Source: Microvelia longipes
Taxonomy: Eukaryota; Arthropoda; Insecta; Hemiptera; Veliidae
Length of the DNA: 64,000 nt
Direction of reading: 5' to 3'
Assembly (NCBI GenBank): GCA_018340805.1
Contig: JACMZG010001870.1
Location: forward strand, 15,892,679 to 15,956,678
Shown here: in pieces, positions 22,645 to 33,724 of the stretch
Position numbering within the stretch: position 1 is the stretch's first letter
Layout of the letters: each line of letters begins with the position of its first letter
The notes under the pieces: model-generated
Told to the model about the DNA's origin: nothing
The model's input: only the letters and a program-made list of their open reading frames with translations
Databases searched by the model: none
Made by a program: the position numbers and the translations under genes

Positions 22645-22965
22645 GTCATCATTATGTTATGCTTGCCATGCATGATGGCGGCAGGAGAGCACCGCTCGTC
22701 TCTGCTAAATACTTCACATTATATTCTTTGGAATTAATTGAAGGTCAGAGTGAATTTAGGCTCTGTCGGCGCCCTGATGAGTTAGACGTGACGAAACAGA
22801 GTGAGAGATGACATTATGTCGAGCCATTAATAATGTCGAATGATGGAACGGTTCCCAGATGTAGCATTGCATTTTGCTTGTTACATTTCCTAGGTGTCTC
22901 TCGCACAATTTATATTGTGACAACTACTTATGTTTTGCAAAACTAGGTAGCATCAAAAAATATAA
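22645..22965 (+). mobile_element. ribozyme-bearing repeat, copy 1
   Basis: Homologous to the tandem pair at 52.7-53.9 kb. Order: GCTTGCCATGCATGATGGCG, CACCGCTCGTCTCTG, GAATTAATTGAAGGTCAGAG, the hammerhead, then GACATTATGTCGAGCCATTA, GATGTAGCATTGCATTTTG and GTGTCTCTCGCACAA. No tandem neighbour here. The part after the ribozyme lies in the same strand as the ribozyme, whereas at 53.4 kb it is inverted relative to it, so the family has been rearranged. Confidence 0.65.
22761..22801 (+). ncRNA. type III hammerhead ribozyme, canonical core
   Basis: In order: CTCTGTC, GGCGCC, CTGATGA, GTTAGACGTGAC, GAAA, CAGAG. CTCTGT pairs with ACAGAG across the core (stem III, 6 bp, with A15.1-U16.1 and C15.2-G16.2). 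GTTA pairs with TGAC (stem II, 4 bp including one G-U, with G10.1-C11.1). CTGATGA and GAAA are the invariant core, and GTC is the cleavage triplet. Stem I is only GGCGCC, self-complementary with almost no loop. The fold could therefore work better as a dimer, where two GGCGCC segments pair. I infer that RNA from this repeat self-cleaves after position 22767. Confidence 0.75.
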
Positions 22966-23297
22966 TTCACTTTGTTTCTTTCATTACAACTTGAAATTTG
23001 TCGAAACTAACTCCCTTTCGTTTAATATTGATTTAAACAGAAAATATTTTTAATTTGTAACCCTAATATCACCCGTACACCACCAGTCACACAAAACAAA
23101 CGGTAAAGAGCCAGTTTTTCATGAAAAATTTCAGCATCATTACTTATAATTAATCCTATATTACTCATAATGTATAATGAATCCTTCAAACTTTATTATC
23201 AAAGAGATGAGGAGGTAAATAAAATTATATTCACAAATAATTGTCTGCATCAAGTCAGAAATTTCGTAAATAGACTCAAGAGGAAAGTGCCTTCTCA

Positions 23298-23345
23298 CCG
23301 GCACTGAGGATGACCTGTATTAGGTTGAAAGCCGGTTTTGTCATC
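23298..23345 (+). repeat. solo CTGA-GA / hairpin / GAAA motif
   Basis: GCACTGAGGATGACCTGTAT then TAGGTTGAAAGCCGGTTTTG. ACCT/AGGT form a stem between the two core halves. It is a relic of the same motif class as in 8139-9009 and 13135. Confidence 0.45.
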
Positions 23346-23404
23346 ATTACATTGGCTGAAATTTATTTGTGGATAAACTTTATTACATCCTTATGGTATA
23401 AATC

Positions 23405-23803
23405 CACTAGCACTTATATTTAAAATATCAAATGATCTATTTGGCACAATACTTAGATGCTATTGCACCGCACAATACCTACTACAAAAATATCAAATTG
23501 CTATTATTGCACCGCACAATACCTACTACAAAATATCAAATAGATGCTATTAGATACCCCGCACAATACCTACTACAAATATCAAATAGATGCTATTAGT
23601 TGCACGCACAATACTACTAAAAATATCAAATAGATGCTATTAGTTGCACCGCACAATACTACTACAAAATATCAAAATGCTATTAGATACCCCGCACAAT
23701 ACTACTACAAAATATCAAATTGCTTAGATACCCCGCACATACCTACTACAAAATATCAAATAGATGCTATTAGTTGCACCGCACAATACCTACTACAAAA
23801 AAC
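23405..23803 (+). repeat. ~47-bp minisatellite, about 8 copies
   Basis: The unit is ATAGATGCTATTAGTTGCAC, CGCACAATACCTACTACAAA, ATATCAA. Some units carry GATACCCCG in place of GTTGCACCG, so two subtypes alternate. Frequent single-base gaps. Confidence 0.9.
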
Positions 23804-24178
23804 ACGAAAAAACTAATAATCCAAAGCGTTACAACTTATAAAGTAAAAAAGAAGGAATTCAACGAATAAGAAAGATTTTGTTCTATCTACGTCAGTAAAA
23901 CCATCCCTGACCTGTCTATATTCTGTCTTACTATAAGTAAATAAAGTTTCTATTTCAGAGTCAATATATTTTCTTATACATCTTAAACTTAGAACCATTT
24001 GCTGAGTATAATGACTTGACAATTCTCTTTTATAGAATGTCTAGTTTCAACAGATAAGTTTTCTATTTTCCAATATAATATTGAAGGGTAATGTTAAAAC
24101 CTAAATATGACCCTAATAAATAAATAATGGATAGCTTAATAAATGTCTGAAGTTCAGACATACTTATAATACATACAT

Positions 24179-24283
<105 letters not shown>

Positions 24284-24329
24284 GCAGTTTTTTCATGAAG
24301 AGAAAAAATTGGGGGTTTAAGCATAATAT

Positions 24330-24390
24330 CTAAAGTCGGGGTAACTCGAAACTTTTGCTCATCTCATTGGATTCGCAAAGATCATCACAA
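24330..24390 (-). mobile_element. tail fragment of 5S-like composite repeat
   Basis: AAAGTCGGGGTAACTCGAAA, CTTTTGCTCATCTCATTGGA, TTCGC matches the tail; no core follows. Confidence 0.45.
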
Positions 24391-24936
24391 ATAAAACATC
24401 AACGATAAAAAAAAAATCGGCGATTCATCAATTTTGAAATCGGTGACTGAGTCATTATTGCCGGTTGAAACAATTATTTTCTCAATAGCAAAACTAAACC
24501 TTAAGATTGATTTGTGTACCAAGTTTTAACTCTTTACGAAGATAAGAGATCCGATGACGGGGGGGTAGAGAGAGGTAGAGGTAGCACAGCCTTAAATGTT
24601 AAGTATTATGTGAGTTCGTAATTTGATTCAAAGACACGGTATAGATAAATAAGTGTGTAATCAATGACATAATACGAGTGTGGGTGGATGTTAACCTATT
24701 TCAGGAATATTAGCTACTAGAGAACATGACTTAAATTAACGTAATTTTCTTTCAAGGAAAGAAAATTACGTTTTATGATTTAACCGAAGATAATAAAATT
24801 AATAAGAAAATAAATTTTTAGTCATGAAAAAAGGAATGGATTTATAATTTACAGACGGATAAGATTTGCTGATTTGATAGATATAGGTAACTAAAAATCC
24901 TTTAGATTTATAAGAGGTGTATCTGGAATATAAATA

Positions 24937-24943
<7 letters not shown>

Positions 24944-24994
<51 letters not shown>

Positions 24995-25003
24995 TATATA
25001 AAT
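24944..25003. repeat. (TA)n microsatellite
   Basis: About 58 bp of TA flanked by short A runs. Confidence 0.95.
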
Positions 25004-25734
25004 GAAAACAAACATAAGTAAATCTCCATATGAAGGAATAAAATAAAAAATTACATAATACAAGAGTGGGTAAACATCAAAAGAGTGTTAAAACAAAACT
25101 AAATATAATTTACAAATGAGTAGTTTTCATTGCCAAGGATTGACTAAGATTAATAGAAATGACGGTTGTAGGTCTATGGAATGAATATTTAGTTAACTTA
25201 TAGGATTAGTATCTGGGCATGTTGTAATTGGAAAACCCCAGCATAGAAAATCTGAAGAGAAAAGGGGATTTCAAAACACAATGGTTTTAGACATAGAATG
25301 TTTCTAGGGATATATTGCATGCCAATATGTCACGTGGGAGTCTAGTACAACCAACATCCCAAGTGAAACTACAATAGAGGACGAAGTAAAGGAAATTTCG
25401 GTCCTCTAGGATTTATTAATGAAAGTAAAAGGGAGATATGGGACTTGTTAGGGTTAAAACATTCGTGCTCCGACACGATGTTAAACTTTACGTTCTATCA
25501 TTTCTATAGCTCTTCTATGTACCTGTATAATGTATAATATACATCTACGTCAGTATAAAGCTGTATGTGTGTAAACAGCTGTGCAGATATAATACATCTA
25601 AAATATTCGACCCGAAATAACAGTATGATAATAAAACTACCACATAAGCGAAGGGTAATTTTTTGATAAATGTTCGCTAAAAATATAATAAAATAAAAAA
25701 ATTAGAAGATTTAAAAACCACCTTAATTGGATAA

Positions 25735-25825
25735 TTCATATGAAATCCTGGTTTCGAGATTTATTGCAAACATACTACTTTCTTATATACCTAAGGTTTA
25801 AATGAGGAAAAGTAAAAATGCAAAT
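25735..25825 (-). mobile_element. module A fragment
   Basis: AATCCTGGTTTCGAGATTTA, TTGCAAACATACTACTTTCT, ATATACCTAAGG, AATGAGGAAAAG: the head end of module A on the minus strand. Confidence 0.6.
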
Positions 25826-25991
25826 CATTAGAACCAAGAAATCATGGTCTTAATATAAGTTTATTTACAAATAAAAATATATATTTATAGAAAATAAACA
25901 TTCATTACTAATATAAGTACCTACTACTACTATCAAACTGTAAGTCTCACATCTATTAGTCATTTGAATTTTCCACATTTATACCGTAGTA

Positions 25992-26960
25992 TATAGGAAA
26001 ATAATTGTGTTTTCAAAAAATAATACAAAACCGAAATTCCACCTAGGAATCCGTTTCAGGTGTTCGTAGGACTATCTCTAAGTAATTATTACAAAGTTTT
26101 ATGTCTGTGTGTGTGTCAGTTATCAGCGTAGCTCCTAGGGTGTTTATACTAGAGAGTTAAAAAGCTTGGTACAAAAATCAACCTTTCGATCTATTCATGC
26201 AATCCAGAAAAAAATATATTAACGTCATTAACCACCAATATTGACTCAGGAAAATGTTAACAGACACACACACATACGGACAGACAACTTTGGGATAACC
26301 ACTCAAGATGTCTTAAAAGCACCTAAAACAAGCCGGTAATTCACCGGCTATAGCAAGTCTCAAAGACCGAAAATTCGCCTTAATGTTAATCTTTAATGTT
26401 AATAAAGATTAATATCTATTAATCTTATATAATATCTATTATTATATTATAGATATCTATTAGATGTTATATTAATGTTAACAAAGATTAATAGAATATC
26501 TATTAGATGTATATTAATGTTAACAAAGATAATAGAATATCTATTAGATGTTCTATTAATGTTAACGAAGATTAATAGAATATCTTTTAGAATTTATTAA
26601 TGTTAACAAAGATTAATAGAAATCTATAACATGTTGATAGATATTCATATTTTCTACAGGTTACTTCTATGGTTTATTTCTATTGCTTACTGTAACTAAA
26701 GATTAATAACATCTAATAGATGTTCTATAACTATTAAAAAGGATTAATAGAACATTTTAGATTTTAGGATAGAGAAGTTTAGCTCCTTTTTTAAAAGGGA
26801 CTAGAGTACTTTTTTATTGCCCCAATAGTACTTCTTGTTCACATGCTGTAAAATCGTGCCTTTTCTCAGCACTTATTTTCTATTCTATAAAAATTACATT
26901 TTTATTTAATATTTATATCCAAAAGGCTTAAAGTTCAAATCTCTTTTCAAAGATTTAAAA
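25992..26960 (+). repeat. left ~969-bp direct repeat flanking RTE copy
   Basis: Begins TATAGGAAAATAATTGTGTT and ends AAAGATTTAAAA. Matches 29219-30177 throughout; the differences are mostly indels within its own tandem section. It opens with a module A segment (CCGTTTCAGGTGTTCGTAGG, GTGTGTGTGTCAGTTATCAG, AGAGAGTTAAAAAGCTTGG) followed by a degenerate ~42-bp array (26370-26620, ATTAATGTTAACAAAGATTA with AGAATATCTATTAGATG). Confidence 0.85.
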
Positions 26961-28761
26961 GAGTTAAGAGAAATATCAAAAACACTAAGACAGGAGATGA
27001 AAGAATGGAGTAGAGATAAAAAGATTAATGAATTAAATGAAACTGTAGAGAAAGGAGGTAGCGTGAAGGAGTATTGGCGATCTCAGGCTATTGGAAGGAA
27101 TCAGATTATTGCCATGAAGGATGAGAAAGGAAAAGTGAAGAACAAACAGGAAGAGATTTTACAGGTTATATGTGAGTTTTATGAAAAGTTATATGCAAAC
27201 GATAGTTACGAAAACCAAATTAATAGTAGAGATAACGAGGAAAATTATGAAGACAATAAAGAAATTCTGAAAGTGTTGAAAGAAGAAATAGAATGTGTTG
27301 TAAAAAAATTAAAGAAAGGAAAGAGTACAGGGGTAGACAATATATCGAATGAAGTCATCAAGTACGGAGGAGAAACAATCATTGAATATTTACAAACCCT
27401 CTTTAATGCATGCTTAATGAAAAAGGATACCCCACAAGCATGGTCAAAAGCAAGCCTAGTTTTATTATTTAAAAAGGGTGATCGTATGGATATTAGAAAC
27501 TATAGACCAATAAGTTTATTACCGGTAATTTATAAAATTTTTATGACTATAATAACTAAAAGAATAAGCAGCAAAATAGACCAAACTATATCTACTAATC
27601 AAACAGGTTTTAGAAGAAATTACTCAACGCTTGATAATATATTAGCCCTAAAGTTGCTCATAAAAAGTGCCCAAGAATACAATTTCTCATTGATAGTGAT
27701 ATTTATAGACTTCGAGAAAGCTTACGATAGCGTATATAGAAATGTAATGTTGGAATGTTTAAGAGAAGCTCAAGTCGATGAGGAATATGTCCAAATTTTT
27801 GAAAACACCTTTAAAGGAAACTTTAAGTCAGATTAGGGAACCGGAAGAAAGTTATTAATGTCAATAGAGGAGTGAGACAGGGAGACGTGAGCTCAGCTAA
27901 AAATTTTGTAAACACCATGGAGAGTAGCAGTAATAAACTGGATTGGCAAGGTCTCGGAATTAACATCAATGGAGAGTGGCTTAATAGACTCGCGTTTGTA
28001 GATGATTATGTATTGATTTGTAAAAATAAAGAGGAAGCTAAGAGAATGGTTAAAGAGTTAAAAGAAGAAACAAGAAAAATAGGCCTTAAAATCAATCCAA
28101 AAAAATCTAAGTATATGTGTTTTAACGTAGATGGCAACGTAGAGTTAGAAGTAGGAGAGGAAAAGCTGGAAAAAGTAGAACAGTATGTTTACCTAGGACA
28201 GGTTATAGCGGAGCAGGAGAGGATGATAAGGAGATAAGGAGGAGAATAAATCTAGGATGGGCAAGTTATAACAAATATAGGCATCTTTTTAGATCTGAGG
28301 TAAATATGGAAAACAAGCGAAAACTCTGGAACATGTGTGTCTTGCCTGTAATGATCTATGGAGCTGAAACATGGGTTATTAATAGAGGAATGGTGCACAA
28401 AATGAGAGTGGCCCAAAGAGGAATGGAGAGGAGTATGCTGAGGGTGAGTAGGAAAGAGAGGAAGACTAATGAATGGGTGAGGCAGCAGACAGGAATGAAA
28501 GATATAGGAAGGATAATAAGTGAGAGGAAATGGGGATGGGCAGGTCATGTAGTAAGGACAGAGGATGGCAGATGGACCAAAAAACTTATTCAATGGTACC
28601 CAAGGGAGTGTAAGAGGAAGAGAGGAAGGCCGAGAGTAAGGTGGGATGAGGAGATGAGGAGGATATGCGGCCAAGAGACCTGGCAGAGAACAGCTCAGGA
28701 TAGGAAGGAGTGGCTAAGGATGGGAGAAGTGTATAAGGATGTCTGGCTCTATAAAGAATAA
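26961..28761 (+). pseudogene. RTE reverse transcriptase, frameshifted
   Basis: Reading in order: RT motif 1 region (KKGDRMDIRNYRPISLLPV), QTGFRRNYSTLDN, motif A (FIDFEKAYDSV), motif B (RGVRQGDVSSAKNF, where the usual SPxLF is degraded), motif C (RLAFVDDYVLI, catalytic Asp pair kept), GLKINPKKSKYM, VYLGQVI, then the RTE C-terminal domain (YGAETW, WGWAGHVVRTEDGRWTKKL, KRKRGRPRVRWDEEM, W..TAQDRKEW). The frame breaks near 27835 and near 28218, so three segments (26961-27836, 27837-28237, about 28218-28761) together cover the domain. It would have reverse-transcribed LINE RNA at a nicked target. Dead as it stands, although the two shifts could partly be assembly errors. Confidence 0.85.
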
Positions 28762-29218
28762 ATAAATTATATATTAATTTAAATAAAATAATAATGTAAA
28801 TACAAAATAAAAATAATAATAATAAGAAAAAATAAATAAAAACTAAATTTAAATTATAATTTAAACAAATATAAATTCTTGTTATTGTATTGGGTATATT
28901 TATTTATGTTCTATTATATTCTTGTGTGTTATATTACTGTATTACTTGTTATTCGTTTAAAACTAATTTGTATAAACCATCGATGTATAATTATTAATTA
29001 TTTATTTTTATTTTATATTTATTTATTGAAAATTCCTAGATAAATTGTATAGCATTGGTGTACCAACCAATGTTTCCGACCTCAAAAAGAGGTACCACGG
29101 CTCATTGCCGAATTGCTTATTAATATAAAAAATAATATTTTAAATTTTTGTAATATGTATTGTAAAGTGTAATTGTAAAGATAGCAAATAAATGGTTATT
29201 TATTTTATTTTATTTTTT
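26961..29218 (+). mobile_element. 5'-truncated RTE-clade LINE
   Basis: The element begins in frame inside the ORF at its first base (ELREISKTLRQEM) and runs through the reverse transcriptase, C-terminal domain and a ~455-bp 3' UTR. The UTR has GTACCACGGCTCATTGCCGA and ends in AATAAATGGTTATTTATTTT ATTTTATTTTTTTA. The endonuclease is missing because of 5' truncation. The insertion sits exactly between the two ~960-bp direct repeats. Confidence 0.8.
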
Positions 29219-30177
29219 TATAGGAAAATAATTGTGTTTTCAAAAAATAATACAAAACCGAAATTCCACCTAGGAATCCGTTTCAGGTGTTCGTAGGACT
29301 ATCTCTAAGTAATTATTACAAAGTTTTATGTCTGTGTGTGTGTCAGTTATCAGCGTAGCTCCTAGGGTGTTTATACTAGAGAGTTAAAAAGCTTGGTACA
29401 AAAATCAACCTTTCGATCTATTCATGCAATCCAGAAAAAATATATTAACGTCATTAACCACCAATATTGACTCAGGAAAATGTTAACAGACACACACACA
29501 TACGGACAGACAACTTTGGGATAACCACTCAAGATGTCTTAAAAGCACCTAAAACAAGCCGGTAATTCACCGGCTATAGCAAGTCTCAAAGACCGAAAAT
29601 TCGCCTTAATGTTAATCTTTAATGTTAATAAAGATTAATATCTATTAATCTTATATAATATCTATTAGAATATTATATTATAGAATATCTATTAGATGTT
29701 ATATTAATGTTAACAAAGATTAATAGAATATCTATTAGATGTTATATTAATGTTAACAAGATTAACGAAGTTAACGAAGATTAATAGAATATCTTTTAGA
29801 TATTTATTAATGTTAACAAAGATTAATAGAATATCTATAACATGTTGATAGATATTCATATTTCTACAGGTTACTTCTATGGTTTATTTCTATTGCTTAC
29901 TGTAACTAAAGATTAATATAACATCTAATAGATGTTCTATAACTATTAAAAAGGATTAATAGAACATATTTTAGATTTTTAGGATAGAGAAGTTTAGCTC
30001 CTTTTTTAAAAGGGACTAGAGTACTTTTTTATTGCCCCAATAGTACTTCTTTGTTCACATGCTGTAAAATCGTGCCTTTTTCTCAGCACTTATTTTCTAT
30101 TCTATAAAAATTACATTTTTATTTAATATTTATATCCAAAAGGCTTAAAGTTCAAATCTCTTTTCAAAGATTTAAAA
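29219..30177 (+). repeat. right ~959-bp direct repeat flanking RTE copy
   Basis: Second copy of 25992-26960, starting at the base after the LINE's terminal T-rich tail and ending TTTAAAA, after which the two loci differ (AGGGTTTTTT here; in the left copy GAGTTAAGAG, which is the LINE). Confidence 0.85.
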
Positions 30178-30644
30178 AGGGTTTTTTAAATCTAATAAAC
30201 AAAACTGCTAACACGAAAGATGTATCAAAAATGAGAGCAGAGAAGAGAAAAAACCACTTACGTGGGTAAAGCCAAAAAAGTCATACATTCACAGAGGAAA
30301 CCCAGGCCAAATAAGACTTTGTTAACATTTTATTCGCAAAATGTTTCCCTCAGAGCTTTTTATAGTTAAAAAAAGCAATCCCCAAGCACTCTGACTCCGC
30401 ATCTCTCCACTTGGCATAATGAGGATTTAATGATACACGCTTGTCCCCCGAGCTTTTTTATGTTATTCTTTAAACCAAAAAAATGCATGACCTAACATAC
30501 CCTTCATGTTAAAAACATATATTATTGCACAATTTATCCATAATTTAACTTAAAATAACAATAAATATTTATTTTTAAAAATTAAAAAACAATTAAAATT
30601 CATCTCAAAGTTTCAATTCTCTATTAGCATAAATAAATTGGGAG

Positions 30645-30810
30645 CTACGATGATAATAACGGTGATAACACACACATACAGACAGACAACTTTGCGAAAA
30701 CCACTCAGGAGGTCTTAAAACACCTAAAAAAAGATGATTTCGGTTTCGGATTTTTTTTTCTAACACAATACGTTTCCTATGTACCTACGGTATAAATAAG
30801 AAAAAGTAAT
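30645..30810 (-). mobile_element. module A copy
   Basis: Minus-strand copy: GGGAGCTACGATGATAATAA, ACACACACATACAGACAGAC, AACTTTGCGAAAACCACTCA, GGAGGTCTTAAAACACC, TATGTACCTACGGTATAAAT. Confidence 0.75.
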
Positions 30811-30819
30811 AAGAATGTT

Positions 30820-32100
30820 ACTTAAATTTTTTGGATAATTTATGTACAAGAATCAAAGATAATAACTAAAAGATAAAGTAAATGTAGAAATAAATCCTTT
30901 TAATTTAATGAAATATATGTATCAATAAATATTTCATAAAAGATATTAAAAATAAATATTATGCAAGGCAAAAAGCCTTAAACCTGAAGGTGTCCTACTG
31001 TCTGAAGTCTGAATAATGAAAATAACTAATAAAATAAAATAGAAACCAAGGAAATAATATAGGAAAGAATATCAAATTTTTTAATATAATACAATAAAGA
31101 ATGAATTAAAAACACAAAAATAATGAAATATTAACGTGAAATTTTTAACTAAATAAAAATTGTTTGGTATTATAAAACAATATGATAGCTGTAGAATGAC
31201 GTATATAGTTTATTAATAACTAGTTTCTACAAGACCCAACTAATTAAATCAGAATTTTAAGAAAAAATTAAGGATAATATTTAAAAATTGGTGTATAAAA
31301 GAGGGCACGATATAAATAGATAAAGCTTAAAAAAAAGAAATAGTAGGGGAAAGAGAAAATTATTTACAAGTTTTAAAATGATTAATAATTTGATAGTTAT
31401 AGACTGATATATATAATTTGTTTGGTACTGTATGTAGGAGGGTAGTAGAGGGTGGGATTAGTGTTACACTTTCTCTTCCCAGAGCGGTAAGCCATATAGT
31501 TCAGGGTTGAGCAATATCCTTTGAAAGGAGAGCAGTTGAATAAATGACACAATAAGCTAAGGCTTCATAATCAGCGCACATAACAACCAACAAGTATCAA
31601 AAAGTAAATAAGTAATCAAAAAAATAATGAATAAAATAAACCCTGAGAGAAATCATATATTGATATCTATTTATAAGTAATTTCTGTTTTAAGAAAACTT
31701 TTAAAAATTGGGTATGGGGTATCTCGGTAGTCTCTGACTCCTTGAAGACATCTACTACATGAAGACATCATTTATAGGATAATTTATAAAAAATAACAGA
31801 TTTTTAGAACAAAATTTAAAAAAAAAAAAATAAGAACAAATTTTTTTAGACTATAATTCTTTTAAAATTAATATAGGAAAATAGAATTGATGTAATATGC
31901 ATAAAATCTTGGTAAATACGAGTAATGCAAGGGAATTTAAATGTATATAGTTTTCATATAAACCTCTGTTTAATAAGGATTCGTTTGGAAATGAGTAGGG
32001 CATTACCAATTTTATCGTCACTGAAAGCTGCATACTTCAGGAGTTCAGTGGAGCTATCTAATAAAGTAATTTTTGAAGCAAGTATACAATTTTAGACTAA
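30820..32100. other. gene-free AT-rich stretch
   Basis: Only a tail-like scrap of the composite repeat at 31708-31745 (TTGGGTATGGGGTATCTCGG). No coding sequence recognised. Confidence 0.5.
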
Positions 32101-32104
32101 GTAT

Positions 32105-32447
32105 TTTACGAGGTATGTTGTTTTTGTTGATATTATTTGCTAATATATTCGTAAATTGGCTTCTTAAAAGTGTTTTTTGTTCAGGTATATCAGTGACTGA
32201 TTCTATAATACTCTCTGTGTCTTTAATTGTGTCAAAAACTTGTTTTTAGTTGATATTATTAAAAACTTAACAGACACAGTGTTACCTAAAAAAGTCGAAT
32301 ACTCATTACCACTCGGACCAAAATTCTGCTACAATAATAATATTAACCAAAAGCAAGTTTTTGACGCAATTAAAGCTACAGAGAGTATTATAGAATCAGT
32401 CACTGATATGCCTGAACAAAACAAGTTTTAAGAAGCCAATTTAAGAG
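32105..32447. mobile_element. foldback with Penelope-like coding fragment in both arms
   Basis: Arms 32156-32250 and 32345-32447 are inverted copies (ATTGGCTTCTTAAAA.. / ..AAGAAGCCAAT, with GTCACTGATTCTATAATACT against AGTATTATAGAATCAGTCAC). Both arms encode the same peptide segment, QVFD(A/T)IK, then TESIIESVTD, on opposite strands. The minus-strand copy continues as EQKTLLRSQFTNILANNIN. Confidence 0.7.
32240..32431 (+). pseudogene. Penelope-like element N-terminal fragment
   Basis: An open frame of about 63 residues without a convincing ATG (it opens at a TTG). The order LTDTVLPKKVEYSLPLGPKF, CYNNNINQKQVFDAIKATES, IIESVTDMPEQ resembles the conserved N-terminal region upstream of the reverse transcriptase in insect Penelope-like elements: a short hydrophobic stretch, 'LxLGPKFxxPP', then a helix with an acidic I-E pattern. 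No reverse transcriptase or GIY-YIG domain follows. The identification rests on recalled family features, not on a search. Confidence 0.45.
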
Positions 32448-32645
32448 TATTTTAAGTTTAATGGTCTAATCTTATTTGCATGATTATTCTCCGTCCATGG
32501 CACAAGATATTTCTTTACTTTTCTCAAAGGATAAACCTGAATAACTGAGCATTTTTTATTCATTTATATTTAATTTACAAAGGTTATTTTTATTTAGATC
32601 GCTTATTTTTGCTGTTTTGATATTATGTTATTAATTTAGTAACTA

Positions 32646-32822
32646 TATAGTACGACACACGGCAAAAATCAGTTGACAGCGTAGTAAATAGAGTTGAGAA
32701 ACCAATAAGGTTGATCTGATTTACAATTAAGGGCGTGGTTTAACATCAAGGACTAACCTGATTGGCTCCCTCCCATTATTTTCTCACGATGTCAACTGAT
32801 TTTAGCCGTGCGTCATGCTATA
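32646..32822. mobile_element. 177-bp MITE, copy 2
   Basis: Terminal inverted repeats TATAGTACGACACACGGCAA and, in reverse from the right end, TATAGCATGACGCACGGCTA, both continuing AAAATCAGTTGACA. Interior: ACCAATAAGGTTGATCTGAT and GTGGTTTAACATCAAGGA as in the copy at 20859-21035. Confidence 0.8.
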
Positions 32823-33099
32823 AACAAAGTAATAATGCGATTACTGGATATTATATTAGTCCGTTTTAAAATGTAGCAGTAAAAACATTAATTGTTTTTT
32901 TTTAATTGGATAATTCAATTAGATGAAATGTGGTTTAGTTTAGGAGCCCTTGCCAATAAATAAAAATAAATGAAAAATACATATATTATTTTAAAAAACT
33001 TACGAACAAATAAAGTAGAATGTAGACATACCTGCAACATAAAAAAAATTGCATGAATTGATTTATACATTGATTATTATTAATTAAAGAAAAAGAAAA

Positions 33100-33370
33100 G
33101 ACTTAAGTTCTATAAAGCGAATACATTTGTTAAGTAATAATTATTTCGTTCCCATTTGGGTCATCTTCAGGCTTAAAATAACACAGTGTTAAAAATTTAA
33201 CAAAAAAACAAACAAAAGGTTAAGTTTAGGATGGTTTTCTTCTTAACCACTCTTCAAGAAATTCAAAAATATAACAGAAAAAAAGTTAAGACATTAATTT
33301 TAGTATTGTTACCTCTACAGTTAACCTTAGTCGAGGTAACAATACTAAAATTAATATGTCTTACTATTTT
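33100..33370 (-). mobile_element. Penelope-like terminal fragment with hammerhead-like relic
   Basis: Minus strand: AAGCCTGAAGATGACCCAAA then TGGGAACGAAATAATTATTA. CTGAAGA / CCC..GGG / CGAAA follow the layout of the hammerhead core with substitutions. About 100 bp away lies a clean palindrome (33287-33313 and 33334-33363: TAAGACATTAATTTTAGTAT and its complement). It lies 650 bp from the Penelope-like coding fragment and may belong to the same dead element. Confidence 0.35.
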
Positions 33371-33534
33371 TCTTATCTATGTTGGTCTTATATAGGACTA
33401 AATGCGGGCGCGGGATGGTATATTGGTCCGATTAATTGTTCGTGTCTTAAGAATTTTTGAAAATTGCTTAATGATTAATGACCTCATATAACATATATTT
33501 TAAAAATAAAACAACTAGACTAAAAGATTGATAC

Positions 33535-33720
33535 AAGTAACAAACTGCGATCAAACGCACACACACACATACAGAAAGGTAACTTTGTAAAAACCACGCA
33601 GGAGGGCTTAAAAGCACCTGATACCGATAATTTAGGTAAACTCCTGGTTTCGGATTTTTAAAGCAAACACAATACTTTTCCTTTATACCTACTATAAATA
33701 ACGTGAAGTAATAAGTAATT
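33535..33720 (-). mobile_element. module A copy
   Basis: CACACACACACATACAGAAA, GGTAACTTTGTAAAAACCAC, GCAGGAGGGCTTAAAAGCAC and ATACTTTTCCTTTATACCTA on the minus strand. The 113-codon ORF that crosses it is a by-product. Confidence 0.7.
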
Positions 33721-33724
33721 TTCC

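Noticed and set aside
28252..28674. 140-codon ORF antisense to the reverse transcriptase
   Set aside because: Shadow of the RTE C-terminal domain on the opposite strand. The same applies to 62571-62810 against ORF1.
25992..30177. LTR retrotransposon with ~960-bp LTRs
   Set aside because: The internal reverse transcriptase is RTE-type non-LTR with its own C-terminal domain and 3' tail. The repeats lack TG..CA ends, primer site and polypurine tract, and there is no gag, protease or integrase.
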